Positions 13,725 through 20,385 of a DNA stretch of 20,440 nucleotides are shown here, piece by piece. The DNA comes from CAZILM01 sp964625325 (GTDB taxonomy: Bacteria > Patescibacteriota > Saccharimonadia > Saccharimonadales > CAYVSP01). The stretch spans positions 1-20,440 of the forward strand of contig CAZVBA010000011.1 of assembly GCA_964625325.1 (NCBI GenBank), in the 5' to 3' direction. Below the pieces are notes generated by a model. It saw only the letters and a program-made list of their open reading frames with translations. It did not search any database and had not been told where the DNA came from. The first letter of the stretch is position 1; each line of letters begins with the position of its first letter. Both the position numbers and the translations under genes were made by a program.

Positions 13725-14429
13725 ATGCTTGCATCACAAGTTATTTTTTGTGAGTCTAGAGTGATGGTTCGTGCTAAATTTATCGCTGCCTTCGAGCATG
13801 CTTTATCCCAACCTCTGCCAGTGTCGCCGGAGAAAGTCGAGAGGCTTAATCGCGATCCGCGTATGCTAACGTTAGCTTGGCTGGCCAATACCGCTCTACA
13901 GCACCTTGTCAGTAATTGGGAAATAAGCAGCCTTAAAGGCCACAGTCTACCCCTCGATGAGACAACTAAAAAGACTCGTGGAATAACTGATGAAGCATTC
14001 AAAACCGCCAACCGGTTGCGGGGAAAAAGTCTGTGTTTTGAAGTAGTTACTATGCCCTTTGAACATGCCACTAACCAATATCGTCTCAACGGTTTCTTTA
14101 ATCGCCAACACATGTCTAGACAGTGGCCATTTAATATTGGCGTGCATGGCTATGCAAGCGCCGACGGTGAGCGTAACGATGCAGCCATTGTCACACTAGA
14201 AGGTATGTTGTCGGCTGACAAATCAATAAAACTAGCCACACTGCGCTATGCAGGTGAGGAAGGCGCTATAGAGGAGAATGATTTCGACGGGCTTCTGGTA
14301 GCTGGCGTGGAAGTGCCGACCCTTCCTCGGTTTCCTAAATACCACTACATAACTGAACCGGCCGGTCCCGCCAGTTCCGATGCTAAAGAACTGCGCAGAC
14401 TATTTGAAGGCCTTTTGAGTGATGCTTAA
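13725..14429 (+). CDS. Unknown cytoplasmic protein
   Basis: A 234-residue protein from the ATG at 13725; another in-frame ATG at 13764 gives 221 residues (MVRAKFIAAFEHAL). No signal peptide, TM helix or known motif. Helical N-terminal half (FEHALSQPLPVSPEKVERL; ANTALQHLVSNWEI), a middle resembling an alpha/beta domain (RLRGKSLCFEVVTMPFEH; WPFNIGVHGYASADGE), and a helical end (DAKELRRLFEGLLSD). The start is uncertain: the first ATG lies just after the terminator tail and has no Shine-Dalgarno sequence, and TAGAGT at 13757-13762 lies only one base before the second ATG. Codon use is less G+C-biased than in neighbouring genes, which may mean later acquisition or low expression. Confidence 0.6.
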   Translation: MLASQVIFCESRVMVRAKFIAAFEHALSQPLPVSPEKVERLNRDPRMLTLAWLANTALQHLVSNWEISSLKGHSLPLDETTKKTRGITDEAFKTANRLRGKSLCFEVVTMPFEHATNQYRLNGFFNRQHMSRQWPFNIGVHGYASADGERNDAAIVTLEGMLSADKSIKLATLRYAGEEGAIEENDFDGLLVAGVEVPTLPRFPKYHYITEPAGPASSDAKELRRLFEGLLSDA

Positions 14430-14440
14430 CGGGTTAAGTT

Positions 14441-14449
14441 TGGTATAAT
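14441..14449 (+). promoter_or_regulatory. Extended -10 promoter, leaderless start of ABC exporter operon
   Basis: TGG followed by a perfect TATAAT (14444-14449), seven bases before the ATG at 14457. Clear member of the leaderless set. Confidence 0.65.
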
Positions 14450-14456
14450 TAAGGAA

Positions 14457-15230
14457 ATGGCGAAGAGTAAAACGGCGAAGCCGATTGTTGAAGTGCGCGA
14501 CCTGATAAAGGTCTATGGTGACAAACCAGCCGTAGACGGCATTAGCTTTGATATTCAAAAGGGTGAAATCTTCGGTATCCTCGGCCCCAACGGTGCTGGC
14601 AAGACCACCACGCTGGAGATGATCGAGACGATCCGGTCAATTGACGGCGGCTCGATTACGGTTGATGGGCTGGACATCGCCAAGCACGCCCAGAAGGTGA
14701 AGTACATCATCGGTGTGCAGCCGCAATCACCGGCTTTCATGGACAAGGTCAAACTAACCGAGCAGTTGCAGCAACTGGCCTCGGCTTATGGTGCCCGGGT
14801 CAATTCTAAAAAACTGCTCGAAGAAGTCGGCCTGAGCGATAAGGCCAATAGTTATGTTGAGAACCTATCCGGTGGCCAGAAACAGCGCTTTAGCATCGCT
14901 GCCTCACTGGTGCACCAGCCCAAAATCTTTTTTATGGACGAGCCGACTACCGGTCTGGACCCGCAGGCCCGCCGCAACCTCTGGGATCTTATTAAAGAAA
15001 CCCGCGACAAAGGCGTCACCATCCTGCTGACTACTCACTATATGGAAGAGGCCGAGCTGCTGTGCGACCGCGTGGCTATCATGGACAACGGCAAGATAAT
15101 TGCCTTGGATACGCCGAAACAGCTGGTCAAACAGCTGCTAGAAAAGGGCTTCAAGAAGGAGCAACACGTCGAACAGGCTAACCTGGAAGACGTCTTTATT
15201 GATATGACCGGCAAGGAGCTGAGGGATTAA
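14457..15230 (+). CDS. ABC-2 type exporter, ATP-binding protein
   Basis: A 257-residue ATPase. Walker A GPNGAGKTT at 43-51, Q-loop GVQPQSP with Gln near 88-90, signature LSGGQKQR at 137-144, Walker B IFFMDEP with catalytic E162, D-loop GLD at 166-168 and switch H194. All motifs are intact. It resembles the DrrA/CcmA-like group of ABC-2 exporter ATPases that pump drugs, lipids or polysaccharides; substrate not predictable. The C-terminal tail VEQANLEDVFIDMTGKELRD is typical of the group. The partner permease starts two bases after the stop, and GAGGG inside the last codons serves as its ribosome-binding site. Confidence 0.93.
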   Translation: MAKSKTAKPIVEVRDLIKVYGDKPAVDGISFDIQKGEIFGILGPNGAGKTTTLEMIETIRSIDGGSITVDGLDIAKHAQKVKYIIGVQPQSPAFMDKVKLTEQLQQLASAYGARVNSKKLLEEVGLSDKANSYVENLSGGQKQRFSIAASLVHQPKIFFMDEPTTGLDPQARRNLWDLIKETRDKGVTILLTTHYMEEAELLCDRVAIMDNGKIIALDTPKQLVKQLLEKGFKKEQHVEQANLEDVFIDMTGKELRD

Positions 15231-15232
15231 CC

Positions 15233-16345
15233 ATGGATTTTAAAAAAGCATTCTTACCGGTCACCACGTTTGCCCGCATCGGTATTAAACGGGCCTTCCG
15301 CGACAAGACGGCCATTTTCTTCATTTTCCTATTTCCGCTGATTTTCCTATTCGTCTTTGGCGGCATTTTTGGCAAGAGCAACGGCGTTTCGTTCAAAGTC
15401 GCCCTAGTCAATCAATCAGATTCAGCTTTTTCGAGTCAATTCGTCAAACAGCTGGCTAAAGATAAGAGCTTTAAAATTGATAAAAACGCCACATCCTTAG
15501 ACAAGGCTAAAGAGAAGATGAGCCGCGGCCAACTGGACGCTGCCATCGTGCTGGGCCAGGATTTTGGTGTCGTCAAAAATGGTCAATACCCAAGTGGTCA
15601 GGCGAAAGTTTATTACACCCAAAACAGCCAGTCGGCCGCTACTACGCTACAATCAGTCCTAAGTTCTATTTTTGCGGACATCAATCACCAATTGGTCAAG
15701 ACTGACGCGCCATTTAAGGTAAGTTCTGAACAGCTCAACACTAAGAGTCTCAGCCAGTTCGATTACACTTTTGCCGGCCTGATCGGTTTCAGCATTATCG
15801 GCTTGGGTATTTTCGGCCCGGTCAATGTCTTTCCTGAGCTTAAAAAACAAGGTGTTTTGCGCCGCCTGCACACTACGCCGCTGCGAGTCTGGCAGTATTT
15901 TGTAGCCAACGTGCTGAGCCAGGCCGTCGTTGGCCTGATGTCTATTGCTCTGATGTTTGTGGTCGCGATGACCGTCTTCAACCTCAAACTCAGCGGTAAT
16001 ATTATTGAGCTGGCCCTGCTTATCGTCTTTGGAATTGCCATGCTGTTCGGCATCGGTATGGCCATCGGTGGTTGGGCCAAGGACCAGAACCAGGCCGCGC
16101 CACTGGCCAACATCGTCGTCTTTCCGATGCTGTTTCTATCCGGCACCTTCTTCCCACGCTTTTTGATGCCGCAGTGGCTGCAACAGGCGTCTAATTTTTT
16201 GCCACTGACGCCGGTCATTGATGGTATTAGGCTGATTGCCACTGAAGGCAAGCACCTCACCCAAATCGGCCCGCAGCTGGGCATGATGGCCGGCTGGACG
16301 GTTGTGGTGTATCTCATCGCCTTCACCGTCTTCCGCTGGGAGTAA
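15233..16345 (+). CDS. ABC-2 type exporter, permease
   Basis: A 370-residue membrane component with the ABC-2 layout: TM1 at about 26-46 (TAIFFIFLFPLIFLFVFGGIFG), an outer domain of about 125 residues with the pattern VALVNQSDSAFSSQFVKQL...LDAAIVLGQDFG, then five hydrophobic segments from about residue 178 to the C terminus. The motif NIVVFPMLFLSGTFFP in the fourth segment is a recognisable ABC-2 feature. Pairs with the ATPase just upstream. Shine-Dalgarno GAGGG at 15221-15225, seven bases before the ATG. Confidence 0.92.
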   Translation: MDFKKAFLPVTTFARIGIKRAFRDKTAIFFIFLFPLIFLFVFGGIFGKSNGVSFKVALVNQSDSAFSSQFVKQLAKDKSFKIDKNATSLDKAKEKMSRGQLDAAIVLGQDFGVVKNGQYPSGQAKVYYTQNSQSAATTLQSVLSSIFADINHQLVKTDAPFKVSSEQLNTKSLSQFDYTFAGLIGFSIIGLGIFGPVNVFPELKKQGVLRRLHTTPLRVWQYFVANVLSQAVVGLMSIALMFVVAMTVFNLKLSGNIIELALLIVFGIAMLFGIGMAIGGWAKDQNQAAPLANIVVFPMLFLSGTFFPRFLMPQWLQQASNFLPLTPVIDGIRLIATEGKHLTQIGPQLGMMAGWTVVVYLIAFTVFRWE

Positions 16346-16351
16346 AAGCTC

Positions 16352-16603
16352 ATGGATCTTCAGCACCGGCTACAGTCTGGCAAAACTGAGGTAAGCTTTC
16401 GAAATGTCGAGGAAATACAAAGAGTCTCTGAAGGCCTCCATCTTGGTCATATGAGCAGTTTGATGATACGTACATTTATAGCTGATTTGCGTAATAGTTG
16501 GCCCGTTGTGGTTACCTATCCTGATAACGTTGTAAGGCGCATGGCTGAGGCATCAAATCCCCCCAGGGCACTAACTTCGTACGTTCGTCACTTTGAGGAT
16601 TAA
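16352..16603 (+). CDS. Small unknown protein downstream of ABC exporter
   Basis: An 83-residue soluble protein with no recognised motif, containing likely helices (VEEIQRVSEGLHLGHMSSLMIRTFIADLRNS) and a short strand (PVVVTYP). It starts six bases after the permease stop with GGGAG at 16338-16342 as a Shine-Dalgarno sequence, so it is probably the last gene of the exporter operon. Its base composition and codon use are more A+T-rich than the ABC genes. It could be an accessory factor, but the context is the only support. Confidence 0.6.
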   Translation: MDLQHRLQSGKTEVSFRNVEEIQRVSEGLHLGHMSSLMIRTFIADLRNSWPVVVTYPDNVVRRMAEASNPPRALTSYVRHFED

Positions 16604-16614
16604 CAGCTTACCTT

Positions 16615-16623
16615 TGCTATGCT
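16615..16623 (+). promoter_or_regulatory. Extended -10 promoter, leaderless start of multi-spanning membrane protein
   Basis: TGC followed by TATGCT (16618-16623), seven bases before the ATG at 16631. An earlier in-frame ATG at 16619 overlaps the hexamer itself and is therefore unlikely. Confidence 0.55.
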
Positions 16624-16630
16624 AAGTAAT

Positions 16631-17257
16631 ATGGAAGAACGGTATGTGCAAGCTTTTGCCTGGAGTTTGAGCTTTGCGGTGGCTGTGATTGCAGTGGTGG
16701 CATGGGGGCAGGGTATCAGTTGGCACTTTGCCGGGTTGAGCAGCTACCAGTTTTTCCCGCTGTTTGGCCTGCTGGCCTTTAGTCTGATGTGGTCGCACTA
16801 CATAGCCAGCGTGGTACGTCAGCTTGCCAGGATAGATAGGGAAGCCTTACATACTTATTTTGAAGTCACCAGTTTTGCAGTGTTGGTCGCGATTTTAATA
16901 CACCCAGGCTTACTGGCCTGGCAACTGTGGCGCGACGGTATTGGGTTGCCACCGGGCAGTGAACTGATGTATGTCGCGCCAAAAATGCGGATCTACATAC
17001 TAATGGCTATGACGGCCTGGCTAATATTCCTGGCCTATGAGTTGCGCCGGGTCTTCAAGACGCGGCCGTGGTGGAAGTACATGCAATATCTCAGCGACAT
17101 CGCCATGATTTTAATCTTTCTTCATTCAATTCACCTGGGCACACAGTTGCAGACCGGCTGGTTGCGGCCCGTTTGGTACTTCTACGGTCTTACACTCAGT
17201 TTATCACTTCTTTATACCTACTACCACAAATTCCAACAGCGCCACCTTGCTAAATAA
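16631..17257 (+). CDS. Polytopic membrane protein, possible heme-binding ferric-reductase-like domain
   Basis: A 208-residue protein with about six TM helices: roughly 7-25, 40-58, 77-98, 121-138, 152-170 and 181-198. His residues lie within or at the ends of helices: H56 (LMWSHYIASV), H91 (VAILIHPGLLAW), H165 and H168 (MILIFLHSIHLG). Size, helix count and paired intramembrane His resemble the ferric-reductase-like/MsrQ-type cytochrome b fold, but I see no diagnostic motif and no FAD or NAD domain, so this is an inference. Aromatic residues are abundant. If it binds heme, the heme would probably be obtained from outside, given the reduced genomes of this group. It stands alone with its own promoter. 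Confidence 0.65.
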   Translation: MEERYVQAFAWSLSFAVAVIAVVAWGQGISWHFAGLSSYQFFPLFGLLAFSLMWSHYIASVVRQLARIDREALHTYFEVTSFAVLVAILIHPGLLAWQLWRDGIGLPPGSELMYVAPKMRIYILMAMTAWLIFLAYELRRVFKTRPWWKYMQYLSDIAMILIFLHSIHLGTQLQTGWLRPVWYFYGLTLSLSLLYTYYHKFQQRHLAK

Positions 17258-17266
17258 GCATAAGTG

Positions 17267-17275
17267 TGATATAGT
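17267..17275 (+). promoter_or_regulatory. Extended -10 promoter for charged unknown protein
   Basis: TGA followed by TATAGT (17270-17275), seven bases before the ATG at 17283. This favours 17283 over an in-frame ATG at 17247 that overlaps the previous gene. Confidence 0.55.
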
Positions 17276-17282
17276 AGTGATT

Positions 17283-17702
17283 ATGAATGCTCAGCGTCCC
17301 AAGCCAGAAACAATTAGCCAGCAAAATGCCGCCGCTGAGGCCGCCGCCGCTCCTTATATTGCAGAGTTACCAATTGTCGCTGACCAGGTAGATGTTGAGC
17401 CAGTTACCGCTGATGTGTCTCCGACTGAACCAATTATAGAGCCGGTCGAGGAGCGCGTGAGCGCTCGTGAAAACGAAGTTGGCAGACTACCCGAAAGACG
17501 GCCGGTTTATCTACCCATAGGTTCAAGAACAACTACTAAAGCTCCCCGGCAGCTCAAAATCCTCAAGCCAGCTCCTGAAGCGCCAGAGTGGAAGTTGGAC
17601 GAAGAAACCAAAGCGGTGGGCAGACAAGGTCTGGATGGTGTACGCGCTGCGTTACAGCAGGCTAGGCGTGAAGCGCTTGAGCGCGACAGACAAAGCAAGT
17701 AG
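17283..17702 (+). CDS. Charged, probably disordered protein, unknown
   Basis: A 139-residue soluble protein without Cys, TM helices or known motifs. Residues 1-65 are Ala/Pro/Val/Glu-rich and acidic (AAAEAAAAPYIAEL; VDVEPVTADVSPTEP). The middle is basic with R-R and K-A-P repeats (RLPERRPVYLPIGSRTTTKAP). Residues about 105-139 form a highly charged helix (AVGRQGLDGVRAALQQARREALERDRQ). The switch from acidic to basic and helical suggests a flexible adaptor or nucleic-acid-associated protein, but nothing proves it. The TAG stop lies in the first stem of the following hairpin. Confidence 0.6.
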   Translation: MNAQRPKPETISQQNAAAEAAAAPYIAELPIVADQVDVEPVTADVSPTEPIIEPVEERVSARENEVGRLPERRPVYLPIGSRTTTKAPRQLKILKPAPEAPEWKLDEETKAVGRQGLDGVRAALQQARREALERDRQSK

Positions 17703-17748
17703 GGAAGGGGCGACTCCCCCACTTCCCTATCGGCGCTAAAAAGTGCCG
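17700..17748 (+). terminator. Tandem hairpins after the charged protein gene
   Basis: Hairpin 1 (17700-17729): TAGGGAAG pairs with CTTCCCTA, with an inner G/C stem around CGACT. Hairpin 2 (17731-17748): CGGCGC pairs with GTGCCG (one G-T) around TAAAAA. No T-run follows either, so termination may be weak or factor-dependent. Confidence 0.5.
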
Positions 17749-17795
17749 GTCGTTAACTAAATTGATTTATCGTGGTGAGGACTGTTGTTTAAATA

Positions 17796-17817
17796 CATAC
17801 TTAACATGTTAAGTATG
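17796..17817. promoter_or_regulatory. Perfect 22-bp palindrome, candidate operator
   Basis: Half-site CATACTTAACA followed by its exact complement, with no spacer. It lies in the 245-base intergenic region, about 130 bases before the second ABC exporter start. Perfect dyads of this size usually bind a dimeric regulator. The stem is A+T-rich and lacks a T-run, so it is not a normal terminator. The rest of 17749-17947 shows no gene; TTGACA occurs at 17850-17855 without a well-spaced -10. Confidence 0.6.
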
Positions 17818-17931
17818 CCCGGCGGTATTAGGTTTTAATGTGAATGGTTTTGACAGCCTAAGAACTGCTCGACCGATTTATGCAAAACCTCTTCACAACT
17901 GAGCTGATGGACTTATTCGACCCTATGCTTG

Positions 17932-17937
17932 TATAGT
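17932..17937 (+). promoter_or_regulatory. -10 hexamer of second ABC exporter operon
   Basis: TATAGT ten bases before the TTG start at 17948; TATGCT at 17924-17929 is an alternative. The leader would be three bases or fewer with the first. No Shine-Dalgarno sequence is present. Confidence 0.45.
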
Positions 17938-17947
17938 AAAACTTACT

Positions 17948-18859
17948 TTGATCAAAGCGACCCATCTCAGCAAGCGCTATCGCAAAAAACTGGCGGTTAA
18001 TGATATTTCCTTTGAGGTTGAATCCGGCAAAGTAACCGGCTTCTTAGGACCGAACGGCGCCGGCAAATCCACCACCATGCGACTGATGCTCGGCCTGGAC
18101 AGTGGTCTGGGCACGACACTATTCGGAGGTAAAAAACTGCAAGAATACACCGAGCCGTCGGCTGTAGCCGGTATTTTACTGGAAGCCAAAGCCTTTCACC
18201 CGACCCGTCCGGCGCGCAGCCACCTTCGCGTCCTGGCGGCCGCCGGCAATATCCCTGACAAGCGCGTCGACGAAGTGCTGGATATAGTTGGTCTTCAAGA
18301 CGTGGCCAAAAAAAAGCCCGGTAAGTTCAGCCTGGGCATGAGCCAACGGCTGGGAATCGCCGCCGCCATTTTGGGCCAGCCCAAGTATTTGCTACTCGAC
18401 GAGCCGGCTAACGGCCTGGACCCTGAAGGCATTGCCTGGTTGCGGCAATTCCTCAAAGATTACGCCGACAAGGGCAACACAGTCTTCGTGTCCTCACACT
18501 TGCTGAGCGAAATGTCCCAGATGGCCGACAATGTCATCGTGATAGGCAAGGGAAAGTTAATTGCCAGCACATCTATCAGGGAGCTTATCGCCGGCAATAC
18601 CCACTCGTCTGTCTTCGTGCGTTCGTCCAGCCTGCCAAAGCTTGAGAAAGTTCTGCAGCGTGAAGGCATAGCTTTCGCCAAAAAGGCAAAAGGGCTGGAA
18701 GTTTCTGGTGTTAAAACCGACGTTATAGGCCAACTGGCTTTTACCGCCGGCGTGCCCATAGTTGAGCTGACCAACCACGCGGCTTCGCTGGAAGAAGTCT
18801 TCCTGGAACTGACGGCCGGTGCCGAAGAGTATCAGACTAAAACGGAGCCTAAAAAATGA
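17948..18859 (+). CDS. ABC transporter ATPase, BcrA/LanF-like (TTG start)
   Basis: A 303-residue ATPase from TTG 17948 (MIKATHLSKRY, the usual beginning of this group; no better start is nearby). Walker A GPNGAGKST at 34-42; signature SLGMSQR at 128-134; Walker B YLLLDEP with E152; D-loop NGLD; switch H184 in VSSHLL. The Q-loop position reads GILLEAKAFHPTRPARSHL, with Glu79 in place of Gln. A Glu at this place (E-loop) is known from lantibiotic-immunity LanF and BcrA-type ATPases, which expel peptide antibiotics from the membrane. A role in defence against antimicrobial peptides is therefore likely but not proven. Its TGA overlaps the permease ATG. Confidence 0.9.
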   Translation: MIKATHLSKRYRKKLAVNDISFEVESGKVTGFLGPNGAGKSTTMRLMLGLDSGLGTTLFGGKKLQEYTEPSAVAGILLEAKAFHPTRPARSHLRVLAAAGNIPDKRVDEVLDIVGLQDVAKKKPGKFSLGMSQRLGIAAAILGQPKYLLLDEPANGLDPEGIAWLRQFLKDYADKGNTVFVSSHLLSEMSQMADNVIVIGKGKLIASTSIRELIAGNTHSSVFVRSSSLPKLEKVLQREGIAFAKKAKGLEVSGVKTDVIGQLAFTAGVPIVELTNHAASLEEVFLELTAGAEEYQTKTEPKK

Positions 18860-19599
18860 AAGCCGCCCTGAAGTCCGAAGTGCGTAAACTGCTCAGTATC
18901 CGTTCGACCTTTTACATTCTTGGCTTGGCCCTCTTGCTTACTTTCATGTTTGCCTTTTATGTGGCCGGATGGAAAGCACTGCCGCCCCAACTCATGGATC
19001 ATAATTGGTTGGCTAGCCAAGTGACCTCGGCGGTCCAGCCATTGAGTCTACTTTTTGGGCTGGTGGCTATCTTGCAGGTTACGCATGAGTATCGCCATAA
19101 CACCATCGTCTATACACTCACTGCCAACCGGAGCCGAAGTAAAGTATTACTGGCCAAGTTTATGGTCGTTTCGGCCTTTGCGATTCTGGCCGCGCTGTTT
19201 TTTGGATTCCTCTCGCCACTTCTTACGGCTCTCGGTATCCACTTGCATGGGCTCAGTCTTGCACCCCAACACTTCGCGGTCTGGAGCCTGGTGTGGCGGG
19301 CCGCTTTTGCCGGCTGGGGCTTTACGGCGTTGGCTTTTATACTGGCGGTCATTATCCGGGTGCAGGTCGGCGCCATTGTCGCTTTGTTCTTGATACCAAG
19401 TACGGTTGAGAATTTGTTGGGCCTCGTTTTGAAGCAGAAACAGATTTATCTGCCGTTTAGCACCCTCAATAACCTGCTCGACGCTGTTGAACGTGGCAAC
19501 CACATTTCCTATGCACGCAGCGCGTTGGTGGCGGCTGCGTATATCGTAGTAGGTTGGATTGTAGCCTGGGTTCTATTCCTTAAGCGCGATGCTAATTAG
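18856..19599 (+). CDS. ABC-2 type permease, BcrB/LanE-like
   Basis: A 247-residue permease with six TM helices: about 18-38, 54-74, 100-125, 142-165, 170-195 and 220-243. The segment HEYRHNTIVYTLTANRSRSKVLLAKF after TM2 matches the amphipathic coupling region of BcrB/LanE-type permeases. No large outer domain, in contrast to the first permease. Start and ATPase stop overlap as ATGA, showing translational coupling. The stop codon overlaps the end of the minus-strand gene by 4 bp (19596-19599). The first 15 residues are basic (KSEVRKLLSIR), so the N terminus is probably cytoplasmic. Confidence 0.88.
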   Translation: MKAALKSEVRKLLSIRSTFYILGLALLLTFMFAFYVAGWKALPPQLMDHNWLASQVTSAVQPLSLLFGLVAILQVTHEYRHNTIVYTLTANRSRSKVLLAKFMVVSAFAILAALFFGFLSPLLTALGIHLHGLSLAPQHFAVWSLVWRAAFAGWGFTALAFILAVIIRVQVGAIVALFLIPSTVENLLGLVLKQKQIYLPFSTLNNLLDAVERGNHISYARSALVAAAYIVVGWIVAWVLFLKRDAN

Positions 19600-20222
19600 G
19601 CTTGGCTACCTGCCGCCAGGACAGACTGCCCGTGGCGGGCTACCAACAACCTAAACTCTACGTTTTTACCCTCTAAGCGCCGACCTAATGTGGTAGCTAC
19701 CTCCGGCGGGACGCTTACCTGGCTCCTTAGCAGTCGCAAATGAGTGGCAGTCGTCAAATCCAGCGTTTCATCTATGACGGTGTCAAGGTTATCCTGACGA
19801 ACGCCCAACTCTGTCAATGCGCTGCGGTAGCTCTCTTGAATCGCTGCTTGCAGCTCTTGGGCCCCAGTCGCTGGCGACAATTGCGCTACGACGCCTCTGC
19901 CTTCGTAGCCGGGTGTAATTCTCTCTATGGTCGACACGAATGGCTTACTGGGCAGATTATTGATGTCAGATTGTAGACCTTCCAGCATAGAACGCAAACT
20001 CAGCCGCCCGGCGGAGCGCAGCAGCCGGTTGGCCAGGTGGGTTTCAATCGTCACCGCAGTTTCGAGCCTGCCTAGCACCATTTGCGGCCTAAGGGGTGTG
20101 AAGCCGTATTCTTTCAATGTGTCGCGTTGGACAACTGAACGTTGGAAAGATACAATTTGCCGCCGATTCGGAAAACTGGGGAGGCCGGCAAAGTAAAGGT
20201 GTTTCATCTCGTGTAGAACCAT
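19596..20222 (-). CDS. Unknown cytoplasmic protein
   Basis: A 208-residue protein from ATG 20222; an ATG at 20207 (MKHLYFAGLPSFPN) would give 203 residues and is equally possible. No TM helix or signal peptide. The opening MKHLYFAGLP looks like a first strand of an alpha/beta or 2H-phosphoesterase-like fold, and two T-H-L triplets occur about 100 residues apart (IETHLANRL and ATTHLRLL-like), but the required H-x-T/S-x motifs are absent. The rest is helical (VAQLSPATGAQELQAAIQESYRSAL; TTLGRRLEGKNVEFRLLVA). I do not assign a family. It converges on the BcrB-like permease gene with a 4-bp stop overlap. TATTAT (minus strand, 20226-20221) could serve as a -10 for the 20207 start. Confidence 0.6.
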   Translation of the reverse strand: MVLHEMKHLYFAGLPSFPNRRQIVSFQRSVVQRDTLKEYGFTPLRPQMVLGRLETAVTIETHLANRLLRSAGRLSLRSMLEGLQSDINNLPSKPFVSTIERITPGYEGRGVVAQLSPATGAQELQAAIQESYRSALTELGVRQDNLDTVIDETLDLTTATHLRLLRSQVSVPPEVATTLGRRLEGKNVEFRLLVARHGQSVLAAGSQA

Positions 20223-20276
20223 AATAACGGTTAGCTGGTATCATAGCCAGCGGCTGAATAATCTAAATTAAAGGGT

Positions 20277-20304
20277 CCCCATCGCGAGAGGATTCGCGAT
20301 GGGG
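20277..20304. terminator. 11-bp perfect hairpin
   Basis: CCCCATCGCGA paired with TCGCGATGGGG around GAGGAT. On the minus strand it lies 80 bases beyond the tRNA 3' end and is followed by CCC then TTTAATTT, a weak T-run. Probably ends the tRNA transcript. Confidence 0.55.
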
Positions 20305-20333
20305 TAAAGCGAGGCTCTTGTTGAAGGCTGAAA

Positions 20334-20361
20334 GTAAAAACGACTTCCATATTGTTTTTAC
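20334..20361 (-). repeat. Inverted repeat downstream of tRNA
   Basis: GTAAAAAC (20334-20341) and its exact complement GTTTTTAC (20354-20361), 12 bases apart, followed on the minus strand by TTTC. Could be a first, weak terminator or processing signal for the tRNA. Confidence 0.35.
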
Positions 20362-20385
20362 GGAAGCCGAAGTACAAGACTGAGC

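Noticed and set aside
13673..14113. 146-codon minus-strand frame overlapping the terminator
   Set aside because: Runs across a strong plus-strand terminator and opposes a frame with better composition; Arg/Ser/Leu-rich.
15763..16353. 196-codon minus-strand frame
   Set aside because: Antisense to the ABC-2 permease; Ser/Arg/Pro-rich noise without motifs.
19596..20222. 2'-5' RNA ligase/2H phosphoesterase assignment
   Set aside because: The opening looks suggestive, but neither H-x-T/S-x motif is present, only T-H-L triplets.
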